A stretch of 64,000 bases of DNA from Gordonibacter sp. 28C (GCF_003339845.1 NZ_PPTR01000005.1:62001-126000); one strand, 5' to 3'. Shown: positions 1 through 8,865, counted from the stretch's first letter. A program made the numbers and translations. Notes: generated by a model not told the origin, from the letters alone.

Positions 1-69
1 GCTAGAATCGGGTGGATCTGCCTCGGCCGGCGCCGCGTCCGGCAGGCAAGAAGTCAGAAAGGCAGGGAC

Positions 70-1041
70 ATGCAACCAGCACGCATCATGGAGATTCTCG
101 ACGTAGTCGAGAAGGCGGCCATCGCCTCGGCGGAATGGAACGGCAAGGGCGACAAGGTGGCGGTCGACCAGGCGGCCACCACGGCCATGCGCGAGGCGCT
201 CAACGCCATCGACTTCGCGGGCCGCATCGTCATCGGCGAGGGCGAGCGCGACGAGGCTCCCATGCTCTACATCGGCGAGGAGGTGGGCCGCGGCGGCGAG
301 GAGATCGACATCGCGGTCGACCCGCTGGAGGGCACGAACCTGTGCGCCTTCAACAAGCCGAACGCGCTCACCACCATCGCCATAGCCCCGCGCGGCGCGC
401 TGCTGTTCGCCCCCGACACCTACCTGCAGAAGATCGCCGCCGGTCCCGCGGCGGCCGGCGCCGTGCACATCGACAAGACCCCCGCCGAAAACGTGGCGGC
501 CGTGGCCGAGGCGCTGGGCAAGCCGGTGGGAGAGGTGAGCGTATGCATTCTCGACCGCGACCGCCACAAGGATCTCGTCCAAGCCGTGCGCGACGCCGGC
601 GCGCGCGTGCGGCTCATCGGCGACGGCGACGTGTTCGGCGCTATCGCCACGGCCGTTCCCGGAACGGGCATCGACCTGTACATGGGGGCCGGCGGCGCGC
701 CCGAGGGCGTGCTGGCGGCGGTCGGCCTCAAGGCCATCGGCGGCGTGTTCATGGGCCGTTTGCGCTTCGATCTGGACAGGGACGGCGAGGAGAAGCGCTG
801 CCGAGCCGAGCAGACCGCCGACGTCGACCTGGACGGCGTGCTCACCATGGACATGCTCGTGCGCACCGACGACGCGGCCTTCCTCGCCTGCGGCGTGACC
901 GACGGCGAGATGGTGTCCGGCGTGTCGAAGGCCCACGGGTGCGTCACCACCGAGAGCATCATCATGAACGCCGCCGACCAGACGGTCCGCTTCATCAAAA
1001 CGTGCCGGCGCGGCGAGAACGGCAGCGTCCGGTTCGACTAG
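70..1041 (+). CDS. glpX: Class II fructose-1,6-bisphosphatase
   Basis: Predicted 323-residue cytoplasmic enzyme that hydrolyses fructose 1,6-bisphosphate to fructose 6-phosphate in gluconeogenesis. The sequence shows the metal/phosphate-binding segments of the GlpX family: GEGERDEAPMLYIGEEVG near residues 57-74 and VDPLEGTNLC near residues 84-93, followed by FNKPNALTTIAIAP. Length matches the family. The ATG at 70 has an AGGCAGGG ribosome-binding site just upstream. It is followed by a hairpin and a regulator gene and stands alone on this strand. For an organism growing on amino acids or C1/C2 compounds a gluconeogenic phosphatase is expected. Assignment to the family is firm; some GlpX proteins also act on sedoheptulose bisphosphate. 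Confidence 0.95.
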   Translation: MQPARIMEILDVVEKAAIASAEWNGKGDKVAVDQAATTAMREALNAIDFAGRIVIGEGERDEAPMLYIGEEVGRGGEEIDIAVDPLEGTNLCAFNKPNALTTIAIAPRGALLFAPDTYLQKIAAGPAAAGAVHIDKTPAENVAAVAEALGKPVGEVSVCILDRDRHKDLVQAVRDAGARVRLIGDGDVFGAIATAVPGTGIDLYMGAGGAPEGVLAAVGLKAIGGVFMGRLRFDLDRDGEEKRCRAEQTADVDLDGVLTMDMLVRTDDAAFLACGVTDGEMVSGVSKAHGCVTTESIIMNAADQTVRFIKTCRRGENGSVRFD

Positions 1042-1059
1042 CGGCGGAACGCGGCCGCA

Positions 1060-1081
1060 CCCGCCCGATCCCTCGGGCGGG
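1060..1081. repeat. Hairpin after glpX
   Basis: Nine-base-pair inverted repeat (CCCGCCCGA, loop TCCC, TCGGGCGGG) 19 bp after the glpX stop. There is no U-tract, so it may stabilise the mRNA end or act with Rho rather than being a classical intrinsic terminator. Confidence 0.5.
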
Positions 1082-1162
1082 CGAACGAGTTCGGGGCGCC
1101 CTCCTGATCGTCCGAGGGTTCTTCCGCGACGCCTGGCCCTGCACCCGAGAAGAGAGAAGCCC

Positions 1163-2611
1163 ATGGAAGAGAGAACTACGCTGTTCGCATACGTGTACGG
1201 CGACTTGGCGGGCCAGATAGCCAACGGCACGATGCGCAACGGCGACACGCTTCCTTCCATGAACGACCTGTGCAAACGCTACGGCGTGGGCATCAGGACG
1301 ATTCGCGACGTGCTGGCGGCACTGCGCACCGACGGCTACATCGCCACCGAGGAGCGCAAGCGGGCGGTCGTCACCTATCAGGTGTCCGAGGCCGACGAAC
1401 GGGGTATCCGGTCCCTTCTTGCCCGCAAAGACGGGATCCTCGACTGCTACCGCACGTTCGAGCTTGTCATGCCGCCGTTGTTCGCCTTCGCCGCGCGGTT
1501 CTGCGACGATGACGACTTCCGATCCTTCGAGCGTGCTGCTTCGCGGGTGGGGGAGGCTCCCAACAAGGGCGATTGGCGGCTTCGCCAGTCGTCGGCCCTG
1601 CTGCACCGTTTGCTGGGGAAAACGGGGAACCCGCTGCTTTCCGAATGCTACGCGAGCATCGAGCGCGCGTGCACGGTGCCGACGTTTCCCGGGTTCGCGG
1701 CTCCCTACGCCAAGGCGATGGAGGAGATGGACGGCACGTTCGCCTGGGCGGTCGACTCTCTTGCGCTCGGCGACGCCGTGGAGGTCGAGCGGAGGTTCGG
1801 TCGGATGTACCGGGAAACGGCGAAATACGTGGAAGCGTACCTTGCCGAGCTGGCCGACGCCTATCCGGACGTGCGGTCGAGCGAGCCGGCCTTCGCGTGG
1901 AGCGCGCGGGCCGGACGGGAGCGCGTCTACGCCCAAGTGGCTCGCGACCTGGTGCTCCGCATCTACAACGGCGAATTCTCAGACGGCGACGACCTGCCGT
2001 CCATCGCCGAGCTGGCCGACGCCTACGGCGTGTCGCCGTCGACGGTGCAGAAGACGTTCGGCATCCTCAACATGATCGGCGTGGTGCGCACCGTGAACGG
2101 CCGCGGCACGCGCGTCTGCCTGACCGACATCTCCTTCGATCGCCGCACGCTCGGCGACGGCTCCTTCAGGCGCGACGTCGAAGTGTTCGTTGACGCCCTG
2201 CAGATGCTGTGCGTCGTCCTGCCCGCTGCGGTGGGCACGGTGTCCGGGCGCATGGACGCCGTCGCCCGCGACGTCGACGGGCTCCTTGCGCGGGACGCGG
2301 AAGAGTGGGCCGTGCCGCACGCGCTCCTGCGGGCGCTCGTGGACTGCGTGCCCCTTCCGTCGTTCCGGGTCGTATTGGACGAATTGAGCGAGCTGCTGCT
2401 CTGGGGCCGCTTCTTCGCGTTCTTCAACCCGGGAGCCTCCACGGAGGAGCAGCGTTCTCTGGGCCTCGATGGGCTCGCCTGCGTGCGCGCGGGAGACGCC
2501 GAGGGTTTCGCCCTCGCCATGGTCTCCTACTACCGGGTTCTGCTCGCCGCCGTTCCGGCCTTCTTCGAGCGGGCGGGCGCGTCAGGTTTGAAGCGGGTCG
2601 TCGTTCCGTAG
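1163..2611 (+). CDS. Transcriptional regulator with two GntR-type wHTH domains
   Basis: 482-residue protein built from two similar halves. Residues about 8-72 form one GntR-type winged helix (GDTLPSMNDLCKRYGVGIRT...LRTDGYIA) and residues about 255-320 form a second (GDDLPSIAELADAYGVSPST...VNGRGTRV). Each is followed by about 170 residues of mostly helical sequence, resembling the effector-binding helical domain of FadR/FCD regulators without a clear metal triad. Ordinary GntR regulators have one DNA-binding domain and about 230-250 residues and bind as dimers, so this looks like a fused tandem duplication acting as a covalent dimer. Its 3' end overlaps the convergent phosphodiesterase gene by 30 bp. 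The ligand and targets cannot be read from the sequence. Confidence 0.8.
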   Translation: MEERTTLFAYVYGDLAGQIANGTMRNGDTLPSMNDLCKRYGVGIRTIRDVLAALRTDGYIATEERKRAVVTYQVSEADERGIRSLLARKDGILDCYRTFELVMPPLFAFAARFCDDDDFRSFERAASRVGEAPNKGDWRLRQSSALLHRLLGKTGNPLLSECYASIERACTVPTFPGFAAPYAKAMEEMDGTFAWAVDSLALGDAVEVERRFGRMYRETAKYVEAYLAELADAYPDVRSSEPAFAWSARAGRERVYAQVARDLVLRIYNGEFSDGDDLPSIAELADAYGVSPSTVQKTFGILNMIGVVRTVNGRGTRVCLTDISFDRRTLGDGSFRRDVEVFVDALQMLCVVLPAAVGTVSGRMDAVARDVDGLLARDAEEWAVPHALLRALVDCVPLPSFRVVLDELSELLLWGRFFAFFNPGASTEEQRSLGLDGLACVRAGDAEGFALAMVSYYRVLLAAVPAFFERAGASGLKRVVVP

Positions 2612-4894
2612 GGCTGCGGCGTTTCGCGCGTCGGCCCAGCGCTCGAACTCTTCGCGGGGCAGCGGCTTCGAGAACACGTAGCCCTGTACGGAGTCGCATC
2701 CGACGGCGCGGAGGAAGCGTAGCCATCTGTCGTCCTCGATGCCCTCCGCGACGGTCGTCAGGCCCAGCTTGCCCGCAAGGCGCACGACGGCCTCGACCAC
2801 GTCGCGGGCACGCTCCGAATAGTCTTGGAAGAAGCAGCGGTCGAGCTTGAGCGCGTCGACGTCGAACTCCTTGAGGAGCCCGAGCGACGAATAGCCCGAC
2901 CCGAAGTCGTCGAGCGAGCAGGTGAAACCGAACTCGTGCATGGCGTCGACCGCCCTCTTCACGTTGCCGATGGCCTCGTTGTCGAAGAAGATGGACTCGG
3001 TCATCTCCATCTCGACGAGGTGGCGGGGGACTGCGTGCTCGTCGGCGATGCGGACGAACGGCTGCAGGAACCCGGGGTTCTCGAAATGCCGTCTCGACAG
3101 GTTGACCGACACGGGGACCGGTTCGCGCCCCTCCGTGATCCAGCGGGCCAGGAGTTCGCATACCTGCTCGAATATCAACAGGTCGATTTTAACGATGTCG
3201 CCCGATTTCTCGAAAACGGGAATGAACTCGACGGGGTTGACGGCGCCCCATCGGGGGTGGTGCCAGCGCACCAGGGCCTCCGCTCCGACAACCTTGCCGT
3301 CGGAAAGGCGCACCTTGGGTTGCAGGTTGACGACGAAGTCGCGCTTCTCTATTGAGCCGTCCAGCAGATTCGCCAGCTCTTTCTCGCGTTTGAGGCGCTC
3401 TACGGCTTCGGCATCGTAAAAGCGGCACAGCGCGCCCGGTCGGTCGGAGGAGCCCCTGCGCGCGTCGTTCGCCCGGTCGATCATGGCGGCGACGTCAAGC
3501 CCCCTGTCCTCGACGACGTAGACGCCGCAGTTCAAAACCAGGTAGTACGGATGCTCGCGGCGCTCGTTGAACGCGTTCGCGTCTTCGGCGATGCGCTCGA
3601 TGCGCTTCTCGATGGATGTGCGGTCGCTTTCTTTCAATAGCAGGTAAAAGTGGTCGGCTTCGCCCCGCGCGACCGCCTCGTCCGCACCCAGGCAGCCGTC
3701 GACCACGCGCAGGATATGGCGGAGCACGTCGTTGCCCTTTTCGTTCCCGAAGCTCTCGTTGATGAGGCGGAAGTCGCGCACGTTCAAGGAGGCGATGCTC
3801 CATGCGCCCGAACCGGCGTCCTCGACGAGCTTCTGACAGACGATGCGGAACCGGGACGCGGACATGCCGCCGGTCAGGGGGTCGACGAAAGCGATCTCCT
3901 CGATGTTCCGACGATGGCTCCGCTCCAAGGCCAGCATGACGAACAGGATGGCCGCGAAGGCGAGCACCGCGATGCCGACGATGGCGAACGTTTGGGTGAT
4001 GTAGCGGTTCATGGGCGCCGATACGATATCCGCCGGCACGAGCGTGAGCAGCACCCACCCGTATCGGTCGAGGGGGTTGTAGGCCATGACCACGTCCTCG
4101 TCGTCCACCGTGGTGAAGGATAAGGTTCCGTCGCGGCCTTGGCGCATGTCGGTTCTCATGCGCTCGATGTCGGCGACGGCGGCCTCGTCGCGCCGTTCCT
4201 GAAACACGTCGTCGAGCTCCATGAAAAAGTGCAGATCAACGGGGGAGATGACGACGTTTCCCTGCGAATCGACGATACACGAGACGCTGGCTCCCTCGAA
4301 GCTTCCGTTCTGCATCAGCTTCTGCATGCTCGTTTTGTCCTTAAGGCCGACGAGCACACCGCACACCGCGTCGTCTCGGACGATGGGAACCGTGTATGAG
4401 ATGCTCTGGCCGTCGAGCACGGTGACGCCCGGTTCGCCCGCCATGGCCGCTCGGAAGCCCGCTTGGGAGGCTATGTTCGACGTGTCGCCCGCGCGTCCGA
4501 CCACGTTGCCTTCCGCGTCGGCTTCAAAAATCCGTGTGAACCCCAGCATCTCAGCTTTGCGGTCGAGGAACCCCTCCCGCTCGTCTTCCCGATCGAGCCG
4601 GACGAGGCTGTCCGCCACCGAGTCGAGGTCGACGGTGATCTTTTTGAGGCGCTGTTCCACGTTGGCTGCTATCTGGGCGGAAACGTCGCTTTCGTACCGC
4701 TCGGTCGTCAGGCTCGCGGCCTTCTGGAGTTGGGCGGTGTTGAACACGAGCAGGGCGGAAACGAGGCCGACGAGCAGGACGGCGGCTACGAGCAGCGCCC
4801 GCCTTCCCGCTCGGCTCCGTGCGCCGGAGGGGGTTGTCCTCCTTTGGTGGCTCCTGTACTTCGAGGGGTCGCCGTGTGTGCTCTCGTTCATCAT
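2582..4894 (-). CDS. Membrane c-di-GMP phosphodiesterase (dCache-degenerate GGDEF-EAL)
   Basis: About 770 residues. A hydrophobic segment near residues 33-53 (ALLVAAVLLVGLVSALLVF) and a second near 300-325 bracket an extracytoplasmic domain of Cache type, likely to sense a small ligand. A GGDEF domain follows, but its signature reads ARGEADHF instead of GGDEF, so cyclase activity is unlikely. The C-terminal EAL domain keeps the catalytic set: GAEALVRW, VNLSRRHF, EMTES, DDFGSGYSS, ALKLDR, AEGIE and QGYVFSKP. It is therefore predicted to hydrolyse c-di-GMP to pGpG at the inner face of the membrane. Start chosen at the ATGATG near 4894; an in-frame start at 4933 would add 13 residues and overlap a palindrome at 4917-4938. 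Convergent with, and overlapping, the GntR-like gene. Confidence 0.88.
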   Translation of the reverse strand: MMNESTHGDPSKYRSHQRRTTPSGARSRAGRRALLVAAVLLVGLVSALLVFNTAQLQKAASLTTERYESDVSAQIAANVEQRLKKITVDLDSVADSLVRLDREDEREGFLDRKAEMLGFTRIFEADAEGNVVGRAGDTSNIASQAGFRAAMAGEPGVTVLDGQSISYTVPIVRDDAVCGVLVGLKDKTSMQKLMQNGSFEGASVSCIVDSQGNVVISPVDLHFFMELDDVFQERRDEAAVADIERMRTDMRQGRDGTLSFTTVDDEDVVMAYNPLDRYGWVLLTLVPADIVSAPMNRYITQTFAIVGIAVLAFAAILFVMLALERSHRRNIEEIAFVDPLTGGMSASRFRIVCQKLVEDAGSGAWSIASLNVRDFRLINESFGNEKGNDVLRHILRVVDGCLGADEAVARGEADHFYLLLKESDRTSIEKRIERIAEDANAFNERREHPYYLVLNCGVYVVEDRGLDVAAMIDRANDARRGSSDRPGALCRFYDAEAVERLKREKELANLLDGSIEKRDFVVNLQPKVRLSDGKVVGAEALVRWHHPRWGAVNPVEFIPVFEKSGDIVKIDLLIFEQVCELLARWITEGREPVPVSVNLSRRHFENPGFLQPFVRIADEHAVPRHLVEMEMTESIFFDNEAIGNVKRAVDAMHEFGFTCSLDDFGSGYSSLGLLKEFDVDALKLDRCFFQDYSERARDVVEAVVRLAGKLGLTTVAEGIEDDRWLRFLRAVGCDSVQGYVFSKPLPREEFERWADARNAAALRNDDPLQT

Positions 4895-4916
4895 TCGTCG
4901 TCTCGTAATCATCAGC

Positions 4917-4938
4917 TTATTGTAAACGTACACAATAA
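4917..4938. promoter_or_regulatory. TTATTGT-N8-ACAATAA palindrome upstream of the EAL gene
   Basis: Perfect 7-bp inverted repeat with 8-bp spacing, A+T-rich in a G+C-rich background, 23 bp upstream of the preferred start of the minus-strand phosphodiesterase. It is a plausible operator, but the binding protein is unknown; the neighbouring dual GntR-type regulator is one candidate. The rest of the gap 4895-5255 shows only a possible TATACAAT -10 at 5173-5180 for the next plus-strand gene. Confidence 0.4.
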
Positions 4939-5255
4939 TATGTTCGCACTAAGGTATCAGAAAGGGGGACGGGCTGCAATGCCTGCGGCTCGTTTCGCTG
5001 TTTCGAACGGGAGCGTCCGCCGATGGGAGCGTTTTCGAGGCCCGCTTCTGCGCGGTCCGGATCGTCGCGCGGGGCGGTGCTCCCCGGCGGGGAAGGCGGG
5101 CCGCTTTCTCGCGAGGCCTCGCGGCCGCCTGCGAAGATTTCCCCCTTCTCGCACTGCAACCGACTAAAGTGCTATACAATATGAGGACTTTTATCGGTCG
5201 GGCACCGCCTTCGCGGCGATGCCGCTTCACCTGAGAAGGAGGTCTTGCGACTTCT

Positions 5256-5840
5256 ATGGAGCCGAACATCGAAGAGGTGGCGGGGCGCATTCGGGCGCTG
5301 CGCGAAGACCTCGACATCACCATGCAGGAGATGGCCGACGCCACGGGCCGCTCCGTCGCCGAGTACGCCGCCCAGGAGTCGGGCAAGCAGGACCTGTCCT
5401 TCACGTTTCTGTACAAGTGCGCCGAGCGCCTGGGCGTCGACGTCATCGAGCTTCTGACGGGCGAGAACCCGCACCTGTCGGGCTACTCGCTCACGCGCGC
5501 GGCCGACGGGCTGTCCATCAAGCGGCGCGCGGGCTTCGAGTACCTGCACAAGGCGCCCCACTTCAAGAACAAGCTGGCCGAGCCGTTCCTGGTCACCGCA
5601 CCGTACCTTCCGGAAGAGCAGGACAAGCCCATCCACCTGTCCTACCACGTGGGGCAGGAGCTCGACTACATCATCTCCGGCAAGATGCGCTTCGCCTACG
5701 AGGACCACGTGGAGGAGCTGGAGGCCGGCGACCTGCTCATGTACGACTCGGGCCGCGGCCACGGCATGATCGCCACGGGCGGCGAGCCGTGCGTGTTCCT
5801 GGCCGTCGTCATGAAGCCCCACGGGGAGACGATTATCTAG
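5256..5840 (+). CDS. XRE-type HTH regulator with C-terminal cupin (copy 1)
   Basis: 194 residues. An XRE/Cro-type helix-turn-helix occupies residues about 6-70 (VAGRIRALREDLDITMQEMADATGRSV), and a cupin fold fills residues about 110-190 (HVGQELDYIISGKMRFAYEDHVEELEAGDLLMYDSGRGHGMIA). Such proteins usually repress or activate an adjacent metabolic operon in response to a small molecule held by the cupin. A strong GAGAAGGAGG ribosome-binding site precedes the ATG. It sits directly upstream of an acyl-CoA synthetase gene, and the same regulator-synthetase pair recurs at 11471-14002, so it likely controls the synthetase and perhaps the oxidoreductase operon. The inducer may be a carboxylic acid or its CoA ester (inference). 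Confidence 0.88.
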   Translation: MEPNIEEVAGRIRALREDLDITMQEMADATGRSVAEYAAQESGKQDLSFTFLYKCAERLGVDVIELLTGENPHLSGYSLTRAADGLSIKRRAGFEYLHKAPHFKNKLAEPFLVTAPYLPEEQDKPIHLSYHVGQELDYIISGKMRFAYEDHVEELEAGDLLMYDSGRGHGMIATGGEPCVFLAVVMKPHGETII

Positions 5841-5972
5841 GCGCTGCCGCCGCCCGCCGGCCCGCCGCTGCGCGACGGGGCCGGAGGACCCGCGGTCGAG
5901 CGCCGACGCACCGATGATCGTATCCGTCTCGCGGCGGATTGCCTGCCGCATTGCTCCCAAGGAAGAGAAACC

Positions 5973-7751
5973 ATGAGAAACATCAACCTTCGCTTCGTCA
6001 CCGAACGCTACAACGAGGACGGCCTGCTCGCCGACTTCGCCGTCAACTGCCCCGCCGGCTTCAACTTCGGCTACGACGTGGTCGACGACATCGGCGCGTT
6101 CGATCCCGACCGCCGCGCCATGGTGTGGTGCAACCCCGAGGGCGAGGAGCACGTGTTCACGTTCGCCGACATGAAGAGGTGGTCGGACAAGACGGCGAAC
6201 TACCTGGCCGAAGCCGGAATCGGGCGGGGCGACTACGTGATGGTCATCCTGCGCCGCCACTACCAGTTCTGGTTCGTGGCCACCGCGCTTGCGAAGCTCG
6301 GCGCCGTCATGGTGCCCGCCACGTTCATGCTCAAGGAGCACGACCTGGAGTACCGCCTGAACGGCGCCTCCATCAAGGCCGTCATCGCCACGTCGCTCGG
6401 CGATATCGCGAGCGTGATGGACAACGTGGCCGAGGCGTGCCCCACCGTGCAGGTGAAGATGCTGGTGAACGGCGCGGGAGGCGGACTCACGCCCGAGGAC
6501 GCCGAGGGCAACCTCGTGTTCCCCGACGACGGCCTGCCGCTGGGCGCGGCCCTCTCGGGCCCGGACGGCGTCTGCGCCGCCCCTGCCGAGCGCGCGGGCT
6601 GGCTCGACTTCAACACGGGCGTGCGCGCCGCGAGCGAGGACTTCGCACGCCGCGAGACGGCCGCCGCCGACCCCATGCTCATGTACTTCTCCTCCGGCAC
6701 GTCGGGCAACCCCAAGATGGTGCTGCACGACTCCGAGTACGCCATCGCGCACCTGGTCACGGCCAAGCACTGGCACAACGTGCAGCCCGACGGCCTGCAC
6801 TTCACCATCGCCGACACCGGTTGGGGCAAGGCCGTGTGGGGCAAGTACTACGGCCAGTGGCTCATGGAGGCGTGCGTGTTCACGTACGACTTCGACCGCT
6901 TCCACCCCTCCGAGATCCTGTCGCTCATCGGGAAGCACGGCATCACGACGCTGTGCTGCCCGCCCACCATGTACCGCATGATGATGGCCGAGGACCTGGA
7001 TGCCTACGACCTGTCCACGCTCGCGTACTCCACCACGGCGGGCGAGGCTTTGAACCCCGATCTGTTCGACTTCTGGAAGGAGCACACGGGGCTCACCATC
7101 TACGAGGGCTTCGGCCAGACCGAGACACCGCTCACCATCGCGAACCTCACGGGGTCGACGCCGCGCCCCGGCTCCATGGGCAAGCCGGTGCCGCTGTACA
7201 ACGTGGAGATCCAGCGCGCCGACGGCACCCGCTGCGACACGGGCGAGACGGGCGAGGTGTGCATCGACGTGCACGAGAAGGCCGCCGGCATCATGCTGGA
7301 GTACTACCGCGACCCGGAGAAGACCGCCGCGGCCGTGTACGACGGCTGGTACCACACCGGCGACACCGCCTGGTGCGACGAGGACGGCTACTTCTGGTAC
7401 GTGGGCCGCAACGACGACGTCATCAAGTCGAGCGGCTACCGCATCGGCCCCTTCGAGATCGAGAGCGTGCTCCTGGAGCACGAGGCCGTGCAGGAATGCG
7501 CCGTCACGGGCGTGCCCGACCCGGTGCGCGGCAAGGCCGTGAAGGCCACCGTGGTGCTCTCTCCCGGCTTCGCGGGAAGCGACCTGCTCACCAAGGAGCT
7601 GCAGACGTGGGTGAAGAAGCGCACGGCGCCCTACAAGTACCCGCGCATCGTGGAGTACGTGGACGCCCTGCCCAAGACCGTGAACGGCAAGATCCGCCGC
7701 GCCGCCATCCGCGAGGTGGACGAGAAGGCCGCCCCGGAAGGGCTGGTGTGA
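5973..7751 (+). CDS. AMP-forming acyl-CoA synthetase (copy 1)
   Basis: 592-residue member of the ANL adenylating family, predicted to activate a carboxylic acid with ATP and CoA to acyl-CoA, AMP and PPi. Visible motifs are the phosphate-binding loop YFSSGTSGNPKMVLH near residues 232-246, the adenine/hinge motifs YEGFGQTETP and YHTGDTAW, and the C-terminal catalytic lysine region LPKTVNGKIRR. The overall pattern (AVNCPAGFNFGYDVVDD start) resembles medium-chain/AcsM-like synthetases more than acetyl-CoA synthetase. The stop codon overlaps the ATG of the next gene (TGATG), indicating coupling to the P-loop NTPase and then the oxidoreductase genes. The substrate is probably a branched-chain or aromatic acid given that neighbour, but this is inference. 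Confidence 0.85.
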   Translation: MRNINLRFVTERYNEDGLLADFAVNCPAGFNFGYDVVDDIGAFDPDRRAMVWCNPEGEEHVFTFADMKRWSDKTANYLAEAGIGRGDYVMVILRRHYQFWFVATALAKLGAVMVPATFMLKEHDLEYRLNGASIKAVIATSLGDIASVMDNVAEACPTVQVKMLVNGAGGGLTPEDAEGNLVFPDDGLPLGAALSGPDGVCAAPAERAGWLDFNTGVRAASEDFARRETAAADPMLMYFSSGTSGNPKMVLHDSEYAIAHLVTAKHWHNVQPDGLHFTIADTGWGKAVWGKYYGQWLMEACVFTYDFDRFHPSEILSLIGKHGITTLCCPPTMYRMMMAEDLDAYDLSTLAYSTTAGEALNPDLFDFWKEHTGLTIYEGFGQTETPLTIANLTGSTPRPGSMGKPVPLYNVEIQRADGTRCDTGETGEVCIDVHEKAAGIMLEYYRDPEKTAAAVYDGWYHTGDTAWCDEDGYFWYVGRNDDVIKSSGYRIGPFEIESVLLEHEAVQECAVTGVPDPVRGKAVKATVVLSPGFAGSDLLTKELQTWVKKRTAPYKYPRIVEYVDALPKTVNGKIRRAAIREVDEKAAPEGLV

Positions 7752-8581
7752 TGGGCGCCTCTTGTCATCCTGAGCGGAGCGCCGCAGGCGCGGAGTCGAA
7801 GGATCTTCCAGAACGGGAGACCCCCTTGGCCGAAGATCCTTCGACTACGGTCGCTTCGCTCCCTGCGCTCAGGATGACAAACGCGCCCGTCCTCGTGGTG
7901 TGCGGGCATTACGGGGTGGGCAAGACCAACCTGTCGCTCAACCTGGCGCTCGACGCCGCGGCGCGCGGCCTCGAGGCGACGATCGTCGACTTGGACGTGG
8001 TGAACCCGTTCTTCCGCTCGAGCGACTACGCGGGGCTGCTCGACGAGGCGGGCGTGCGCGTGATCGCGCCCGTGTTCGCCGGCACGAACCTGGACGGGCC
8101 GAGCCTGTCGGGCACCATCCTGCCGGCCATCGAGCAGGCGCGCACACACGAGGGGCGCCTGCTCGTCATCGACGCGGGGGGCGACGACGTGGGAGCCACG
8201 GCGCTCGGGCGCTTCGCGCACGCCGTGGCGGCGGGGCCTTACGAGATGCTCTACGTGGTGAACCGCAGCCGCAACCTCACGCAGGAGCCCGCCGAGGCGG
8301 CCGAGGTGCTGCGCGAGATCGAGGCGAAGTCGCACCTTTCCGCCACGGCCGTTGCGAACAACACGCATTTGCAGGAATGCACCGACGAGGCCGTAGTGGC
8401 CGCGGGCATCCCGTTCGCGGAAGAGGTGGCGCGGCTCGCGGGCCTGCCGCTCGCCTTCACCACGGTGCCGGCCGGCGCGACGGGGCAGGTCGCCGACCGG
8501 AAAATCACCCACCTTGCGCCGAATGGGGGGAGCCAAGCGCTCTATCCTGTGCAAGTATATGTAAGAACTCCCTGGCAATAA
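7751..8581 (+). CDS. ParA/MinD-like P-loop NTPase
   Basis: A soluble nucleotide-binding protein with Walker A GHYGVGKTN and a Mrp/ParA-like segment TIVDLDVVNPFFRSSDY and LLVIDAGGDDVG. Proteins of this type are used as metallocluster or enzyme maturation ATPases as well as partition factors; the operon context, between an acyl-CoA synthetase and a ferredoxin-dependent oxidoreductase, favours an accessory or maturation role (inference). Two starts are possible. ATG 7751 overlaps the upstream stop and gives 276 residues, but its first 41 residues are encoded mostly by a palindromic repeat. ATG 7874, inside the repeat end, gives 235 residues beginning MTNAPVLVVCGHYG, which fits the domain start better. 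The downstream ferredoxin gene begins 68 bp later. Confidence 0.75.
   Translation: MGASCHPERSAAGAESKDLPERETPLAEDPSTTVASLPALRMTNAPVLVVCGHYGVGKTNLSLNLALDAAARGLEATIVDLDVVNPFFRSSDYAGLLDEAGVRVIAPVFAGTNLDGPSLSGTILPAIEQARTHEGRLLVIDAGGDDVGATALGRFAHAVAAGPYEMLYVVNRSRNLTQEPAEAAEVLREIEAKSHLSATAVANNTHLQECTDEAVVAAGIPFAEEVARLAGLPLAFTTVPAGATGQVADRKITHLAPNGGSQALYPVQVYVRTPWQ
7762..7881. repeat. Paired palindromic repeat (TGTCATCCTGAGCG family)
   Basis: Two copies of the intergenic repeat unit face each other: TGTCATCCTGAGCG...GTCGAAGGATCTTC, then GAAGATCCTTCGAC...CGCTCAGGATGACA. Single copies of the same family occur at 15328-15357 and 33337-33382. The element lies across the start region of the P-loop NTPase gene, stays open in its reading frame, and supplies one of its candidate ATG codons at 7874. 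Confidence 0.8.
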
Positions 8582-8649
8582 GACGAGAGAGCAGCGCGCG
8601 GGCGCCAACCGCCGCCGGCGCGAGCATACGGACGAGACGAGGAAGGCGG

Positions 8650-8859
8650 ATCATGGCGAGAATCAGCGTAGACGACCGCTTCTGCAAAGGGTGCGGCCTG
8701 TGCGTCGACGCGTGCCCCGAGCACATCATGGAGCTCGACAACGACAAGATCACCGCGAAGGGCTACCACCCCGCGTACTGCACCGACCTGGGCACGTGCA
8801 CGGGCTGCGCGTCCTGCGCGACGATGTGCCCCGACGTTGCGATCACGGTAGAGAGGTAG
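8650..8859 (+). CDS. 2-oxoacid:ferredoxin oxidoreductase, delta (ferredoxin) subunit
   Basis: 69-residue protein with two ferredoxin-type cluster motifs, CKGCGLCVDACP and CTGCASCATMCP, predicted to carry two [4Fe-4S] clusters that pass electrons from the thiamine-dependent active site to ferredoxin. Start ATG 8650 has GAGGAAGGCGG upstream. It is first in a tight run delta-alpha-beta-gamma (8650-11324) with gaps of 6 and 3 bp and a 4-bp overlap, the typical order for VOR/KOR enzymes. Confidence 0.92.
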   Translation: MMARISVDDRFCKGCGLCVDACPEHIMELDNDKITAKGYHPAYCTDLGTCTGCASCATMCPDVAITVER

Positions 8860-8865
8860 GGGAAC

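Noticed and set aside
1060-1081. Intrinsic terminator for glpX
   Set aside because: The hairpin is strong but no run of T follows, so it is listed as a hairpin only.
7751-7873. N-terminal peptide with CHPERS...KDL as a genuine domain of the P-loop NTPase
   Set aside because: It is encoded by a dispersed palindromic repeat and is not related to the fold; a start at 7874 is more plausible.
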